Shown piece after piece: positions 26,370-35,562 of a stretch of 43,642 nt of DNA. Location: positions 1-43,642 of the forward strand of contig CANQVC010000010.1 of assembly GCA_947627195.1 (NCBI GenBank), written 5' to 3'. The position numbers were made by a program, and so were the translations under genes. Each line of letters begins with the position of its first letter. The stretch's first letter is position 1. Source of the stretch: an uncultured Bacilli bacterium (GTDB taxonomy: Bacteria; Bacillota_I; Bacilli_A; ML615J-28; CAG-698). The notes under the pieces were generated by a model. That model worked only from the letters and a program-made list of their open reading frames with translations. It had not been told where the DNA came from and ran no database searches.

Positions 26370-26414
26370 TACCACGATATGGTAAATTATACCAAAAATG
26401 CATAAAAATAGCAA
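26370..26414 (-). promoter_or_regulatory. Sigma-factor promoter with dyad at the transcription start
   Basis: TTGCTA (26414-26409), 17 bases, TATAAT (26391-26386). Directly after it the dyad TACCA-CGATA-TGGTA (26370-26384) covers the transcription start and ends 4 bases before the ATG. It could be an operator or a leader hairpin that hides the start codon. Confidence 0.6.
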
Positions 26415-26458
26415 TTTATTTATGAAATTTTTTTATTATGATTTCCTTCAACAAAGTT

Positions 26459-27853
26459 TTACTTATTTTGTATATATTCATCTATTGATTTAGCAGCTAA
26501 TTTTCCTGCTCCCATAGCAAGAATAACAGTTGCTGCGCCAGTAACAGCATCACCACCAGCATAAACACCAGGACGAGATGTCGCTCCTGTTTTTTCATCA
26601 ATCATAATACCACCAAATTTTTGTGTTTCTAAACCTTTAGTTGTTGATTTAATTAGTGGATTAGGAGATGTACCAATAGCCATAATAACACAATCGACAT
26701 CTAAAGTAAAAGTTGATCCTATTTTTTCAATTGGTCTTCTTCTTCCAGATGCATCTGGCTCTCCTAATTCCATTTCAACACATTCTATTCCTTGAACAAA
26801 TTTATTCTCATTACCAATTATTTTTATTGGATTAGCAAGAAGTTTAAATATAATACCTTCTTCTTTGGCATGTTCTACTTCTTCAACTCTAGCAGGTAGT
26901 TCTTCTAATGAACGGCGATATATAATATATACTTCTTCAGCACCTAGTCTTTTAGCAGATCTTGCTGCATCCATTGCAACATTTCCTCCACCCACTACAG
27001 CAACCTTTTTAGCTTTTTGAATTGGTGTTTGAGAATTTAATTCATATGATTTCATTAAATTAATTCTTGTTAAAAACTCATTTGCGGAATAAACACCATT
27101 TAAATTTTCACCAGGAATATTCATAAATCTTGGCAATCCTGCTCCTGAAGCAATGAAAACAGCTTCATATCCCTCAACATCCATAAGTTCATCAATAGAT
27201 AATGTTTTACCAATTACAACATTAGTTTGAATTGAAACACCTAATTTTTTTAATTCATTAATTTCTTTTTCAACAATTTTCTTTGGTAAACGAAATTCAG
27301 GAATACCATAAACTAATACACCACCAGCTAAATGTAAAGCTTCAAAAATAGTTATTTGATATCCTTTTTTAGCTAAATCACCTGCACATGTTAAACCTGA
27401 TGGACCTGAACCAATTATAGCTACTTTGTGATTATTTTTTTGTATTGCAAAATTAGATTCATTATTAGAATTTTGATTATGATAATCGGCAACAAATCTT
27501 TCTAAACGTCCAATACCAACTGATTCACCTTTAATTCCTCTAATGCATTTAGCTTCACATTGTGTTTCTTGGGGACAAACTCTCCCACAAACAGCAGGTA
27601 AAGAACTAGTTTTTGCTATTATTTGATAAGCTTCTTCATATTTTTTTTCTTTAATTTTTTCAATAAATTCAGGAATTTCAATTTGTACTGGACATCCTGT
27701 AACACATGGTTTGTTTTTGCAATGTAAACAACGATTTGCTTCATCAATTGCTTGTTCTTCAGTATATCCTAATGTAACTTCTAAAAAATTGTGATTTCTA
27801 ACATGAGGGTCTTGTGTAGGCATTTCATTTCTTTTAGGATTCATATTTGCCAT
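26459..27853 (-). CDS. nfnB: NfnB: large subunit of NADH-dependent ferredoxin:NADP oxidoreductase (GltA-like)
   Basis: I place the start at ATG 27853 (MANMNPKRNE), 9 bases after GGAGG; the longer frame runs into nfnA. The 464-residue product has an N-terminal [4Fe-4S] region (CLHCKNKPCVTGCP and CGRVCPQETQCEAKC), an FAD site GSGPSGLTCAGDLA, an NADP site VGGGNVAMDAARSA, and a C-terminal GGDAVTGAATVI. This is the layout of glutamate-synthase small subunits and of NfnB. The adjacent NfnA-like gene, one base upstream, makes electron-bifurcating Nfn far more likely than glutamate synthase, whose large subunit is absent. Confidence 0.88.
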   Translation of the reverse strand: MANMNPKRNEMPTQDPHVRNHNFLEVTLGYTEEQAIDEANRCLHCKNKPCVTGCPVQIEIPEFIEKIKEKKYEEAYQIIAKTSSLPAVCGRVCPQETQCEAKCIRGIKGESVGIGRLERFVADYHNQNSNNESNFAIQKNNHKVAIIGSGPSGLTCAGDLAKKGYQITIFEALHLAGGVLVYGIPEFRLPKKIVEKEINELKKLGVSIQTNVVIGKTLSIDELMDVEGYEAVFIASGAGLPRFMNIPGENLNGVYSANEFLTRINLMKSYELNSQTPIQKAKKVAVVGGGNVAMDAARSAKRLGAEEVYIIYRRSLEELPARVEEVEHAKEEGIIFKLLANPIKIIGNENKFVQGIECVEMELGEPDASGRRRPIEKIGSTFTLDVDCVIMAIGTSPNPLIKSTTKGLETQKFGGIMIDEKTGATSRPGVYAGGDAVTGAATVILAMGAGKLAAKSIDEYIQNK

Positions 27854-27854
27854 A

Positions 27855-28697
27855 TTACTTGACCTCCTTACGATATAAATTACATGTTGTTTCTCTTTCT
27901 TTTCTTTCAAATGATTGATACATCTTATTTCTTTCAATTGCTGTATCAAAATCAACTAAATGACCATCAAAATCTGGACCATCAACACAAGCAAATTTAG
28001 TTACGCCGCCAACATTTACTCGGCAACATCCACACATTCCTGTTCCATCAATCATAATTGGATTCATACTTACCATTGTTTTTATATTATATTCTTTTGT
28101 CAATTGACAAACAAATTTCATCATAATAAGTGGACCTATAGCAATTACTTCATCATATTGTTCATTATTTTTTAAATGGTTTTCTAAAGCATTAGTTACT
28201 AAGCCTTTCATACCATAACTACCATCATCAGTCATAACTTCATATTGATCACTTACATTACGAAATTCATCTTCTAATATAACTAAATCTTTATTTCTAA
28301 AACCAACAATTGTATGAACACATGCTCCTAATTGATGCAATTTTTTTGCAACTGGATAGGCAATTGCACAACCAACTCCTCCACCAATAACGGCAACTTT
28401 TTTTAATCCATCTAAATGAGATGGAACTCCTAATGGTCCAACAAAATCGTGTAAACAATCACCAATATTTAAATGATTTAGTTGTTCAGTTGTTGCACCA
28501 ACAATTTGAAAAATAATTGTTATTGTTCCTTTATCTTTATCATAATCAGCTATTGTTAATGGAATTCTTTCGCCATTTTCATGAACACGTAAAATGATAA
28601 ATTGTCCTGGTTCTGCTTTCTTGGCTATCAATGGAGCAGATATTACCATTAACGTAACTGTTTGATTTAAACTTTTTTTATTAATTATTTTATTCAT
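27855..28697 (-). CDS. nfnA: NfnA: FAD/[2Fe-2S] subunit of Nfn transhydrogenase
   Basis: The 280-residue protein has an FAD-binding barrel at the N-terminus (GQFIILRVHENGERIPLTIAD in part), an NAD-binding core (VAVIGGGVGCAIAYPV), and a Cys cluster MCGCCRV...FACVDGP that holds the [2Fe-2S] centre. This is the dihydroorotate-dehydrogenase-electron-transfer family subunit. With NfnB it couples NADH and reduced ferredoxin to NADP+ reduction in the anaerobe's cytoplasm. It lies 26 bases after the NAD kinase gene. Confidence 0.87.
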   Translation of the reverse strand: MNKIINKKSLNQTVTLMVISAPLIAKKAEPGQFIILRVHENGERIPLTIADYDKDKGTITIIFQIVGATTEQLNHLNIGDCLHDFVGPLGVPSHLDGLKKVAVIGGGVGCAIAYPVAKKLHQLGACVHTIVGFRNKDLVILEDEFRNVSDQYEVMTDDGSYGMKGLVTNALENHLKNNEQYDEVIAIGPLIMMKFVCQLTKEYNIKTMVSMNPIMIDGTGMCGCCRVNVGGVTKFACVDGPDFDGHLVDFDTAIERNKMYQSFERKERETTCNLYRKEVK

Positions 28698-28723
28698 TTG
28701 ATCACCTAATTCTAATCTTAATC

Positions 28724-29596
28724 TTATTTCATGTAGCCATTAAACATTTTTGAAATATGATTTTCTGTTATTTGACTGTTTTTTATATTCATAATATACA
28801 AAGATTGTTTAGCTTTTTTAATAATAACTTCTTTGGATAATAATAAAAATTGTTGTTCTTCACCATCTATTGTTACTAAAGGTTTACATTCATTAGATGA
28901 TTCTTGAGATAATATGCTTATTACATCATCTTCTGATACAACAGTTGATGGCATAATACCAAATTGGGAACAAATAGAAGTTATTGCAAAACATTTGGCT
29001 TGTGGTAATAATAATGGTCCACCTGCTGATAAATTATAAGCACTTGATCCCATTGTTGTTGCAACAAGTACACCATCAGCATAAAATGAATGTTGCCAAC
29101 CATTATTTATTTTTATCTCCATTTTTAACATCTTCGGATATAATCCTCGATGAATAACTACTTCATTAAAAGCAAACATTGTTTTTTGTTCATTGTTTTC
29201 ATTAAAGAATGTAACATTTAAATATGATTTTTCCTGGATATCATATTTTCCATCTAAAATTGATTGTAATAATTCTTCAATATGTTCATCACTTGTTTCA
29301 GATAAATATCCAACTCTACCAAGGTTTATCCCAACAAAAGGCATTTGATAAGAATAATATTTTTGAATTGAGGAAAGAAATGTTCCATCACCACCTAATA
29401 CAATACAACAAAACATTTGTTCATTTTCAAATTCTTGAACTAACTTTTTAATATTTAATTCTAATTTATTATATAAATTTTTATCAACATATACTTGAAC
29501 ATTATTTTTATTTAAAAAAGAAATAACTTGTTTAGTTTTTTCTAATGTTTTGTCTTTTAAGGTATTCGTTGAAACTAATATTTTTTTGTTTTCCAT
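28724..29596 (-). CDS. nadK: NAD kinase
   Basis: The 290-residue protein has the catalytic GGDG (68-71), the NE pair in FNEVVIHRG, and the nucleotide loop ADGVLVATTMGSSAYNLSAGGP. It phosphorylates NAD to NADP with ATP or polyphosphate. The loop reads TTMGSSAY where TTPTGSTAY is common, a mild change. ATG 29596 has AGGAGG upstream. The flanking nnr and nfnAB genes also act on NADP(H), which supports the assignment. Confidence 0.92.
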   Translation of the reverse strand: MENKKILVSTNTLKDKTLEKTKQVISFLNKNNVQVYVDKNLYNKLELNIKKLVQEFENEQMFCCIVLGGDGTFLSSIQKYYSYQMPFVGINLGRVGYLSETSDEHIEELLQSILDGKYDIQEKSYLNVTFFNENNEQKTMFAFNEVVIHRGLYPKMLKMEIKINNGWQHSFYADGVLVATTMGSSAYNLSAGGPLLLPQAKCFAITSICSQFGIMPSTVVSEDDVISILSQESSNECKPLVTIDGEEQQFLLLSKEVIIKKAKQSLYIMNIKNSQITENHISKMFNGYMK

Positions 29597-29602
29597 TTTA
29601 AT

Positions 29603-29653
29603 CCTCCTTAATAATTAATAATATTAATACTATTAATATTATTAATATTATTC
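29603..29653. repeat. ATTAAT simple repeat between nnr and nadK
   Basis: The interval is made almost only of ATTAATATT-like units. A similar AT-rich repeat with ATTAATAATT units lies at 32042-32096 between two other genes of the operon. Both look like slippage products. Confidence 0.6.
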
Positions 29654-31147
29654 TTTAATAACTTTAGGAATCATTTTAATAATATCGCTAGCTAAAATGC
29701 TATATTCATTTAAAGATATAGCTGCTTCTTCACCTGCTTTTCCCATAACATAACAAGCAATAGCACATTTTGTAATTATTTCTTCATCTAATGAAGAAAT
29801 AATACCTCCCATCAAACCTGCTAATGTATCCCCAGTTCCTGCTTTTGCCATGGCTGGTGTACCAGTAATATTCAAATAATTTTTAAAGCCATTAGTTATA
29901 AATGTTACGGCACTTTTTAGTACTAATGTAACTTTATATTCCATCGCAAATTCTTTTGCTATTGATATTTCATTTTCTTTTAGTTGTTTAATATTATTAT
30001 TACACAATTTAGAAACTGATAATAATCTTGAAAATTCCACAAGATGTGGAGTTAAAACAACATCACATGTTTTATTATATAATAAATCTAAAGCATTATT
30101 AATAGCTAATACATTTAAACCATCGGCATCAATAATCAAAATACCTTTATAATGTTGTAATAAATAACTTAAGATGAGAAAAATATTATGTTTTGTGCCT
30201 AGTCCCATGCCAAAAACAATTGTTTTAAATGATAATAACTTGGCGATTCTTTCCTCATCAAAAAGCATGTTACCATCTTCATCAGGCATTTTTTCTAATG
30301 TTACTTCTGGATTTTTTAAGGCATAAATAGAATATAAGCTTGCAGGAATACATAATGTAGCATATCCTGAACCACCCAATAGACTACAAAGAGCACTATA
30401 ACTAAGATATGGAGCTCCACAAAATGATGCACTCCCACCAATGATTAATGTTCTACCATATGTTCCTTTATTAGTATTTCTCTTTCTTTTAGGAAAGAAT
30501 TTTTTAATATCTTCTTGTTCTAATCTAATAATATTTGGTTTTAAAACATCATAATTTCCTAAAGAAACGACTTCAATTATGCCTGTTGAATCGATGCCAT
30601 CATTTAAATACAAACCTGTTTTTTCATATTGAACAGTAAATGTAATATTAGCTTTTATCGATATTGGATATAAATTACCATTAGTTCCATTTAATCCTGA
30701 TGGAACATCAACACTTATTTTAAGACTATTTGTTTTATTAATTTCTTCGATTAATTTAATGTCATTACTAGATAAGGGTCGATTTAAACCAATACCAAAT
30801 AGACTATCAATTATTATATCATATGATTTATCGATAAAACTATTTAAAACTTGTTTAGGAAATCTTTCTTTTAAGATTTTTGTTTCTTCTAAAATTGGTT
30901 GATAATGCATATAAATATCAACATCATATCCTCTTTCTAGTAACGATGTTGCAATAACATAACCATCTGCACCGTTACCACCACTACCTGTACAAACTAA
31001 AATATGTTTTTTGTTAGGATATAATTGTTCAATTCTATTAGCTATTTGTTTACCAACTGTTTCTATTAAAGAAAGAGAAGAAACATATTCTTTAATAATT
31101 GTTTGTTCAATAATTTTTGCTTCTTCAGCTGTTATAATATATTTCAT
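29648..31147 (-). CDS. nnr: Bifunctional NAD(P)HX epimerase/dehydratase
   Basis: The 499-residue protein fuses a YjeF-N epimerase (about 1-205; TGSGGNGADGYVIA and VDVPSGLNG) to an ADP-dependent dehydratase of the ribokinase fold (about 215-499; GGSASFCGAPYLS, IDADGLN, TPHLVEFSRL, GTGDTLAGLMGG). It repairs hydrated NADH and NADPH. Length is normal for the fused form. The ribosome site ahead of ATG 31147 is weak. The 51-base gap to nadK is pure ATTAAT-like repeat. Confidence 0.92.
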   Translation of the reverse strand: MKYIITAEEAKIIEQTIIKEYVSSLSLIETVGKQIANRIEQLYPNKKHILVCTGSGGNGADGYVIATSLLERGYDVDIYMHYQPILEETKILKERFPKQVLNSFIDKSYDIIIDSLFGIGLNRPLSSNDIKLIEEINKTNSLKISVDVPSGLNGTNGNLYPISIKANITFTVQYEKTGLYLNDGIDSTGIIEVVSLGNYDVLKPNIIRLEQEDIKKFFPKRKRNTNKGTYGRTLIIGGSASFCGAPYLSYSALCSLLGGSGYATLCIPASLYSIYALKNPEVTLEKMPDEDGNMLFDEERIAKLLSFKTIVFGMGLGTKHNIFLILSYLLQHYKGILIIDADGLNVLAINNALDLLYNKTCDVVLTPHLVEFSRLLSVSKLCNNNIKQLKENEISIAKEFAMEYKVTLVLKSAVTFITNGFKNYLNITGTPAMAKAGTGDTLAGLMGGIISSLDEEIITKCAIACYVMGKAGEEAAISLNEYSILASDIIKMIPKVIKE

Positions 31148-31171
31148 ATCTAATATATTCCATATATAATA

Positions 31172-32029
31172 TTATTCAACAATTTTTAATAAATCTTCTG
31201 CCATTCCTAAAAAGTAATCAGCTGTTGCTAGAAAATCAATATTAAGTTCTTTACTTAAACCAATTTTTTCTTTATACATAGCTACATTAAACCATTGGAA
31301 TCCTTGGTATATACGCCATAAATACAAATGTCTCATTTCTTTTGGTGATGGCTTCTTTCCTAAATAATGTTCTAACAATATTCCCGCATCAGCAATATTA
31401 TCATTACCAAAACATGCTATATCATAATATGGATCATTTAATCCTGAAAATTCATAATCTAATAAGTATAATTTATCACCATATACCCAATTTGCTCTTT
31501 GTGCATCTCCATGGCAAAAACATAATGGTTCATCTTTAAATTCATCATGTAATTTTAAGAATTGTTCTTTTAATTCATTATATTTAAGAGGATGAATATA
31601 ATTAAATTCTTTTAAATAATCTTCATATTGAGATAATCTTTTTAAAGGATCATAAACATTTGTTTTGACATCTAATGAATGCACTTTCTTCAATGTATTT
31701 ACAATTTCATCTAAATAAGGGGTGTAATCAATTTGTAATAAGTCATTACCAGCAATGAACTCACTAATTTTATATCCTGTTTTAACATCGAAATAAATTG
31801 TTTTAGGTCCAAGTTGATTTAAAGAGGCAATTTGTAAATTGTTTTCTTCTTCATGTCTATTAACAAATTTCTCACTTTTACTTCCTGGAATGCGAAATGT
31901 ATATTGTTTATTTTCTAATGAAAAAACATACATTATGTTGGATCTTCCTCCTTCTAATCTTCTTTCAATTTTAATGGATGAAGCATCCTTGTTTAATAAT
32001 GTTGCTATTAACTTTTCTATTTCTTTCAT
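31172..32029 (-). CDS. Aminoglycoside/choline kinase-like phosphotransferase (LicA-like)
   Basis: The 285-residue kinase-like protein has the glycine-rich opening EGGRSNIMYVF, the Brenner motif CFCHGDAQRANW and the metal motif LLDYEFSGLNDPYYDIA. This is the APH fold in the choline/ethanolamine kinase (LicA) branch. It would phosphorylate a small alcohol such as choline. No licB or licC genes are near, so the substrate is open. It lies 24 bases ahead of nnr. Confidence 0.82.
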   Translation of the reverse strand: MKEIEKLIATLLNKDASSIKIERRLEGGRSNIMYVFSLENKQYTFRIPGSKSEKFVNRHEEENNLQIASLNQLGPKTIYFDVKTGYKISEFIAGNDLLQIDYTPYLDEIVNTLKKVHSLDVKTNVYDPLKRLSQYEDYLKEFNYIHPLKYNELKEQFLKLHDEFKDEPLCFCHGDAQRANWVYGDKLYLLDYEFSGLNDPYYDIACFGNDNIADAGILLEHYLGKKPSPKEMRHLYLWRIYQGFQWFNVAMYKEKIGLSKELNIDFLATADYFLGMAEDLLKIVE

Positions 32030-32084
32030 TTTAATAATTCCTTTCTAATTAATAATTATTCTCTTATTAATAATTGTTTTCTTG

Positions 32085-32570
32085 TTAATAATTTTTTTCT
32101 AGTGTTAATAATTTTTCTTTCAAAGTTAAACCATAAGCAAAACCTGTCAATGAACCATTTTGTCCAATAACACGATGACAAGGAATAACAATAAAAATAG
32201 GATTATGTGCTACTGCTTTACCAACTGCTCGATATGCTTGAGGACGATTTATTTTAATTGCGATATCTTTATAGCTTACTTTCGATCCATAGGGAATATT
32301 TTGTAATTCTTGCCATACTTCTTTTTCAAATGGTGTACCAATAAGATCTAATGGTAAATCAAAATATTTTCTTTGATGATGAAAATATTCTTCTAATTCA
32401 ATAAATGCTTGAGAAATTATATTTGTTTCTTTTTGTATTCTTTTAATTACATCGTTTTTATATATATTATATTGAGCAGGGTAAATCGCGCAAATTTTAT
32501 CATTTTCTTCTTCAATTATAATATTTAAATCAAAACATTCAAGTGATAAACGATAAGAAAAGTAATACAC
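32085..32570 (-). CDS. ogt: Methylated-DNA-protein-cysteine methyltransferase
   Basis: The 161-residue protein has the active-site motif IPCHRVIG with Cys131, and the upstream DNA-binding helix RAVGKAVAHNP. It removes methyl groups from O6-methylguanine in a suicide reaction. The start is GTG at 32570 (VYYFSYRL), 5 bases after AAGGTG; no good ATG is available. It is the first gene of the run that ends with nfnB. Confidence 0.92.
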   Translation of the reverse strand: MYYFSYRLSLECFDLNIIIEEENDKICAIYPAQYNIYKNDVIKRIQKETNIISQAFIELEEYFHHQRKYFDLPLDLIGTPFEKEVWQELQNIPYGSKVSYKDIAIKINRPQAYRAVGKAVAHNPIFIVIPCHRVIGQNGSLTGFAYGLTLKEKLLTLEKNY

Positions 32571-32594
32571 CTTATCACCTTCTTTATAATGTTT

Positions 32595-32623
32595 ATTATA
32601 TCATAGAATTGATAAATTGTCAT
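32595..32623 (-). promoter_or_regulatory. Promoter of the ogt-to-nfnB operon
   Basis: ATGACA (32623-32618), 17 bases, TATAAT (32600-32595), about 25 bases ahead of the GTG start. No other strong promoter is seen until 26459. Confidence 0.6.
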
Positions 32624-32645
32624 TATAATAAAAAAGTAAACGTTA

Positions 32646-32685
32646 CAAAAAATAAGTATAAATCAATTAAGACTTATACTTATTT
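32646..32685 (-). terminator. Terminator of the feo operon
   Basis: AAATAAGTATAA (near 32649-32660) and its partner ending TTATACTTATTT (32674-32685) form a long AT-rich stem. It is followed by TTTTTTG on the minus strand. It starts 4 bases after the last feo gene. Confidence 0.7.
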
Positions 32686-32688
32686 AAA

Positions 32689-32856
32689 TTATCTATTTTT
32701 TGAGGAAGATTCTTTTAAACAATGATTGCATCGACTACAACATGAGCAAGAACTACAACATCCTTTGTGTTTCTTTTGTTTTCTTATATTATAAACAATG
32801 GTAAATAAAACAATTAAAATAGCAATAATCATGACAATTATTTCAATAGGTTGCAT
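32689..32856 (-). CDS. FeoB-associated Cys-rich membrane protein
   Basis: I place the start at ATG 32856 (MQPIEIIVM), with AGGAGG 5 bases upstream. The 55-residue product has one membrane helix (about 4-24) and a C-terminal Cys cluster (GCCSSCSCCSRCNHC). This is the small family found next to FeoB in Firmicutes. It may shuttle or hold iron at the transporter. It follows feoB by 10 bases. Confidence 0.85.
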   Translation of the reverse strand: MQPIEIIVMIIAILIVLFTIVYNIRKQKKHKGCCSSCSCCSRCNHCLKESSSKNR

Positions 32857-32866
32857 ATTAGCCTCC

Positions 32867-35074
32867 TTATTCACTTAATTTCATTGTAGTTTGTGAATGT
32901 TTTTTTACTAAAACTAGAATAGTTATAGTAATAACAATAATACCTAACAAAATTATGCCAATCCACCAATAAGTTCCAACCCAATAAATAATAAATGATA
33001 CTACATATGCTGTTATCATCCAAAAGGCAATTGTAAACCAGAATTTCTTTCTTGATTCTATTTCTCCTTTAGCTGCTGCTACTGCTGCCATACATGGAAC
33101 AGACAATAAATTAAATGCCATAAATGCGAAAGCTGCAGGGACGGAAATTGTACCTATTAATGCAGCAAGTGCTGAATTTCTTAATGTTTCACCATCACCA
33201 CCAAGTACTAAATCCTCATCCATTCCCGCAAATGTTCCTAATGTTGCTGGTACCATTTCTTTCGCAATTAATCCTGTAAAGGCGGCAACTACAAATTTCC
33301 ATCCATCACTACCTTTACCAAATCCTAATGGGATAAATAACCAAGTTATTCCTTTTGCTATTACCCCTAAAATACTATCTCCTGAATCTTCAACCATTTG
33401 CATTTTGAAACTAAATGTTGATAAAAACCAAATAACAATAATTGCTCCTGTAATAATTGTTGCGGCACGAACAATATAATGTTTTAATTTTTCCCATAAA
33501 TGAATTCCCACACTTTTTGCTCTTGGTAAATGATAAGCAGGTAATTCCATGATAAATGGCGCAGGTTCTCCCTTTAAAACTGTAAATTTTAGAATTATAG
33601 CTGTTATGATAGCAATAACAATACCTAATAAATACATACTAAATACTACTAAATCACCATATCTACCTGCAAACAATATGGCAGCAAATACTCCCCATAC
33701 AGGAAGTTTAGCACCACATGAAAAGAATGGGGCAAGCATAACAGATAATCGACGCTCCTTTTCGTTTTCTAATGTTCGAGTTGCCATTATTCCAGGTACT
33801 GCACATCCAAAACACATTAAAAGGGGCATAAAAGCTTTACCTGATAAACCAAATCTACGGAATGCTCTATCCATTATAAAAGCAACACGTGCCATGTATC
33901 CTGAATCTTCAAGAATACAAATGAAAAAGAACAAACACAAAATTTGGGGAATAAAGGATAATACTGAAGATAATCCTTCCCATACACCATCAACAATTAA
34001 ACTACTAATCCAAGTAGGGGCATTTTTTAACCAACCACTTAATAAATCACCAATCGTAGTTGTCAATAATTCCATACAAGATTGTAACATTACTCCTGGT
34101 GAATTAATCGCATCAGTACCAATAATAGGAATATCAAATGTACCTTCTTTAATAAATGCACCAATAAAGAATAAATTTTCACTAAATGTTAGATGGAATA
34201 CTAAAAACATAATAACAAGAAAAATAGGAATTCCCCATATACGATGAGTTAATACTTTATCTATTTTATCACTTTTAGTAAAATGTTCTTCGTTTTTCTT
34301 AGTAATGATATTAGAAAAATATTTTGCAATATATTGATATCTTGCATCAGCAACTTTTCCGCCAAAATCACCTTCAAATTCATCTAAAGGTTCTTTTGCT
34401 TCTAGTGAGGCAATTTCTTTTATTAATTGAGGATTTCTAGATTTTTCTACTTCATCCATTTCGATAAGTTTTACTGCATGGAATATAGGATTAACCATAT
34501 CTGTTTCACTTTTAACTATATCTAATGCTTTTTGATATAAATGATATAGTGGTGATTCAGTTAAAACTGTATAACCATCACGTTTATCATTATTTATTTC
34601 AATTACTTTATCTATTAATTCTTTTAAACCAGTTCCTTTTAATGCACTAATAGCAATAATGGGAACATTTAATATTTTTTCTAATTTTTTGATATCAATT
34701 GTATCACCTTGTTTTTCTAATACATCAATCATATTTAAGGCAATGACAACTGGTTTATCTACTTCTAATACTTGGGTTGTTAAATAGAGATTTCTTTCTA
34801 GATTTGTGGAATCTATTATATTAATTATAACATCAGGGTTTTCATCAATTAAAAAATTTCTAGAAACAATTTCTTCTGGTGTATAAGGACTTAAAGAATA
34901 AATACCAGGAAGATCGACAATTTGTACTTGTTCTTTACCTTTTTTATATATTCCTTCTTTCTTTTCAATAGTGACACCAGGCCAATTACCTACATGAGCA
35001 GTTGCTCCTGTTAAGGCATTAAATAAAGTAGTTTTCCCACAATTAGGATTACCAATTAAGGCAACTTTAATCAT
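32867..35074 (-). CDS. feoB: Ferrous iron transport protein B
   Basis: I place the start at ATG 35074 (MIKVALIGNPNCGKTT), with GGAGGTGG upstream, overlapping the feoA stop as ATGA. The 735-residue product has an N-terminal G domain (GNPNCGKTT 8-16, NWPGVT, DLPGIYSL, NMID) and a membrane part with the gate motifs CFGCAVPGIMATRT and later the second Cys-containing helix FFSCGAKLPV. It imports Fe2+ across the membrane. Length fits the family. The Cys-rich partner and two FeoA genes surround it. Confidence 0.95.
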   Translation of the reverse strand: MIKVALIGNPNCGKTTLFNALTGATAHVGNWPGVTIEKKEGIYKKGKEQVQIVDLPGIYSLSPYTPEEIVSRNFLIDENPDVIINIIDSTNLERNLYLTTQVLEVDKPVVIALNMIDVLEKQGDTIDIKKLEKILNVPIIAISALKGTGLKELIDKVIEINNDKRDGYTVLTESPLYHLYQKALDIVKSETDMVNPIFHAVKLIEMDEVEKSRNPQLIKEIASLEAKEPLDEFEGDFGGKVADARYQYIAKYFSNIITKKNEEHFTKSDKIDKVLTHRIWGIPIFLVIMFLVFHLTFSENLFFIGAFIKEGTFDIPIIGTDAINSPGVMLQSCMELLTTTIGDLLSGWLKNAPTWISSLIVDGVWEGLSSVLSFIPQILCLFFFICILEDSGYMARVAFIMDRAFRRFGLSGKAFMPLLMCFGCAVPGIMATRTLENEKERRLSVMLAPFFSCGAKLPVWGVFAAILFAGRYGDLVVFSMYLLGIVIAIITAIILKFTVLKGEPAPFIMELPAYHLPRAKSVGIHLWEKLKHYIVRAATIITGAIIVIWFLSTFSFKMQMVEDSGDSILGVIAKGITWLFIPLGFGKGSDGWKFVVAAFTGLIAKEMVPATLGTFAGMDEDLVLGGDGETLRNSALAALIGTISVPAAFAFMAFNLLSVPCMAAVAAAKGEIESRKKFWFTIAFWMITAYVVSFIIYWVGTYWWIGIILLGIIVITITILVLVKKHSQTTMKLSE

Positions 35075-35304
35075 TCTACCACCTCCATAATAATACATTC
35101 AGCTTCACTTTTTCTAAGTGATAATTCATAACCACGAACTGTTACTTCAATTGGATCACCAAGAGGAGCTATTTTTCTTAATGTTATTAATGCTCCTGGC
35201 GTAATACCCATATCATAAATTCTTCTTCTTATTCTTCCATCAGAAGCAACTTTCTTTACTTTACCAATTTCATTTGGTTTAAATTCCTTTAATGTTTTTT
35301 CCAT
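35071..35304 (-). CDS. feoA: FeoA-family protein, SH3-like
   Basis: The 77-residue protein has the FeoA core: EIGKVKKV, RRRIYDMGITPGALITLRKIAPLGDPIEV, RGYELSLRKSEA. It is a small cytoplasmic SH3-like barrel that helps FeoB. It ends in a 4-base overlap with feoB. ATG 35304 has AGGAGG upstream. Confidence 0.92.
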   Translation of the reverse strand: MEKTLKEFKPNEIGKVKKVASDGRIRRRIYDMGITPGALITLRKIAPLGDPIEVTVRGYELSLRKSEAECIIMEVVE

Positions 35305-35312
35305 ATACCCTC

Positions 35313-35543
35313 CTAAACTGCTACATAAATTTTATTTGCTACATCACGATTAATAGCAACCTTGCCATCTTTAACTTTTAAAATTAAATTTCCACTTATA
35401 TCCGAAATACTTTGTAATGTTGCACCGACAAGAATACCTAAATTATCTAAATGATGTTTTGTTTTATCATCCATATAAATCTTTAGAATTTTTAAATCTT
35501 GATTATGGGGTGCTAACGTCAGTGGCATCATACTTTCTTTCAT
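35313..35543 (-). CDS. Second, diverged FeoA-family protein
   Basis: The 76-residue protein is a distant FeoA: LNNLGI-like turn (HHLDNLGILVGATLQSISDISGNLILKV), followed by AINRDVANKIYV. It precedes the canonical feoA by 8 bases. Paired FeoA proteins before FeoB are usual in Firmicutes. ATG 35543 follows AAAGGAG. Confidence 0.85.
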   Translation of the reverse strand: MKESMMPLTLAPHNQDLKILKIYMDDKTKHHLDNLGILVGATLQSISDISGNLILKVKDGKVAINRDVANKIYVAV

Positions 35544-35562
35544 TCTAAGTCTCCTTTCATAA

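Noticed and set aside
26459-27853. Glutamate synthase small subunit
   Set aside because: Motifs allow it, but no large subunit is near and the adjacent gene one base upstream is the NfnA-type partner.
33549-34247. 232-codon plus-strand frame inside feoB
   Set aside because: It is antisense to a fully conserved FeoB membrane domain and has no ribosome site.
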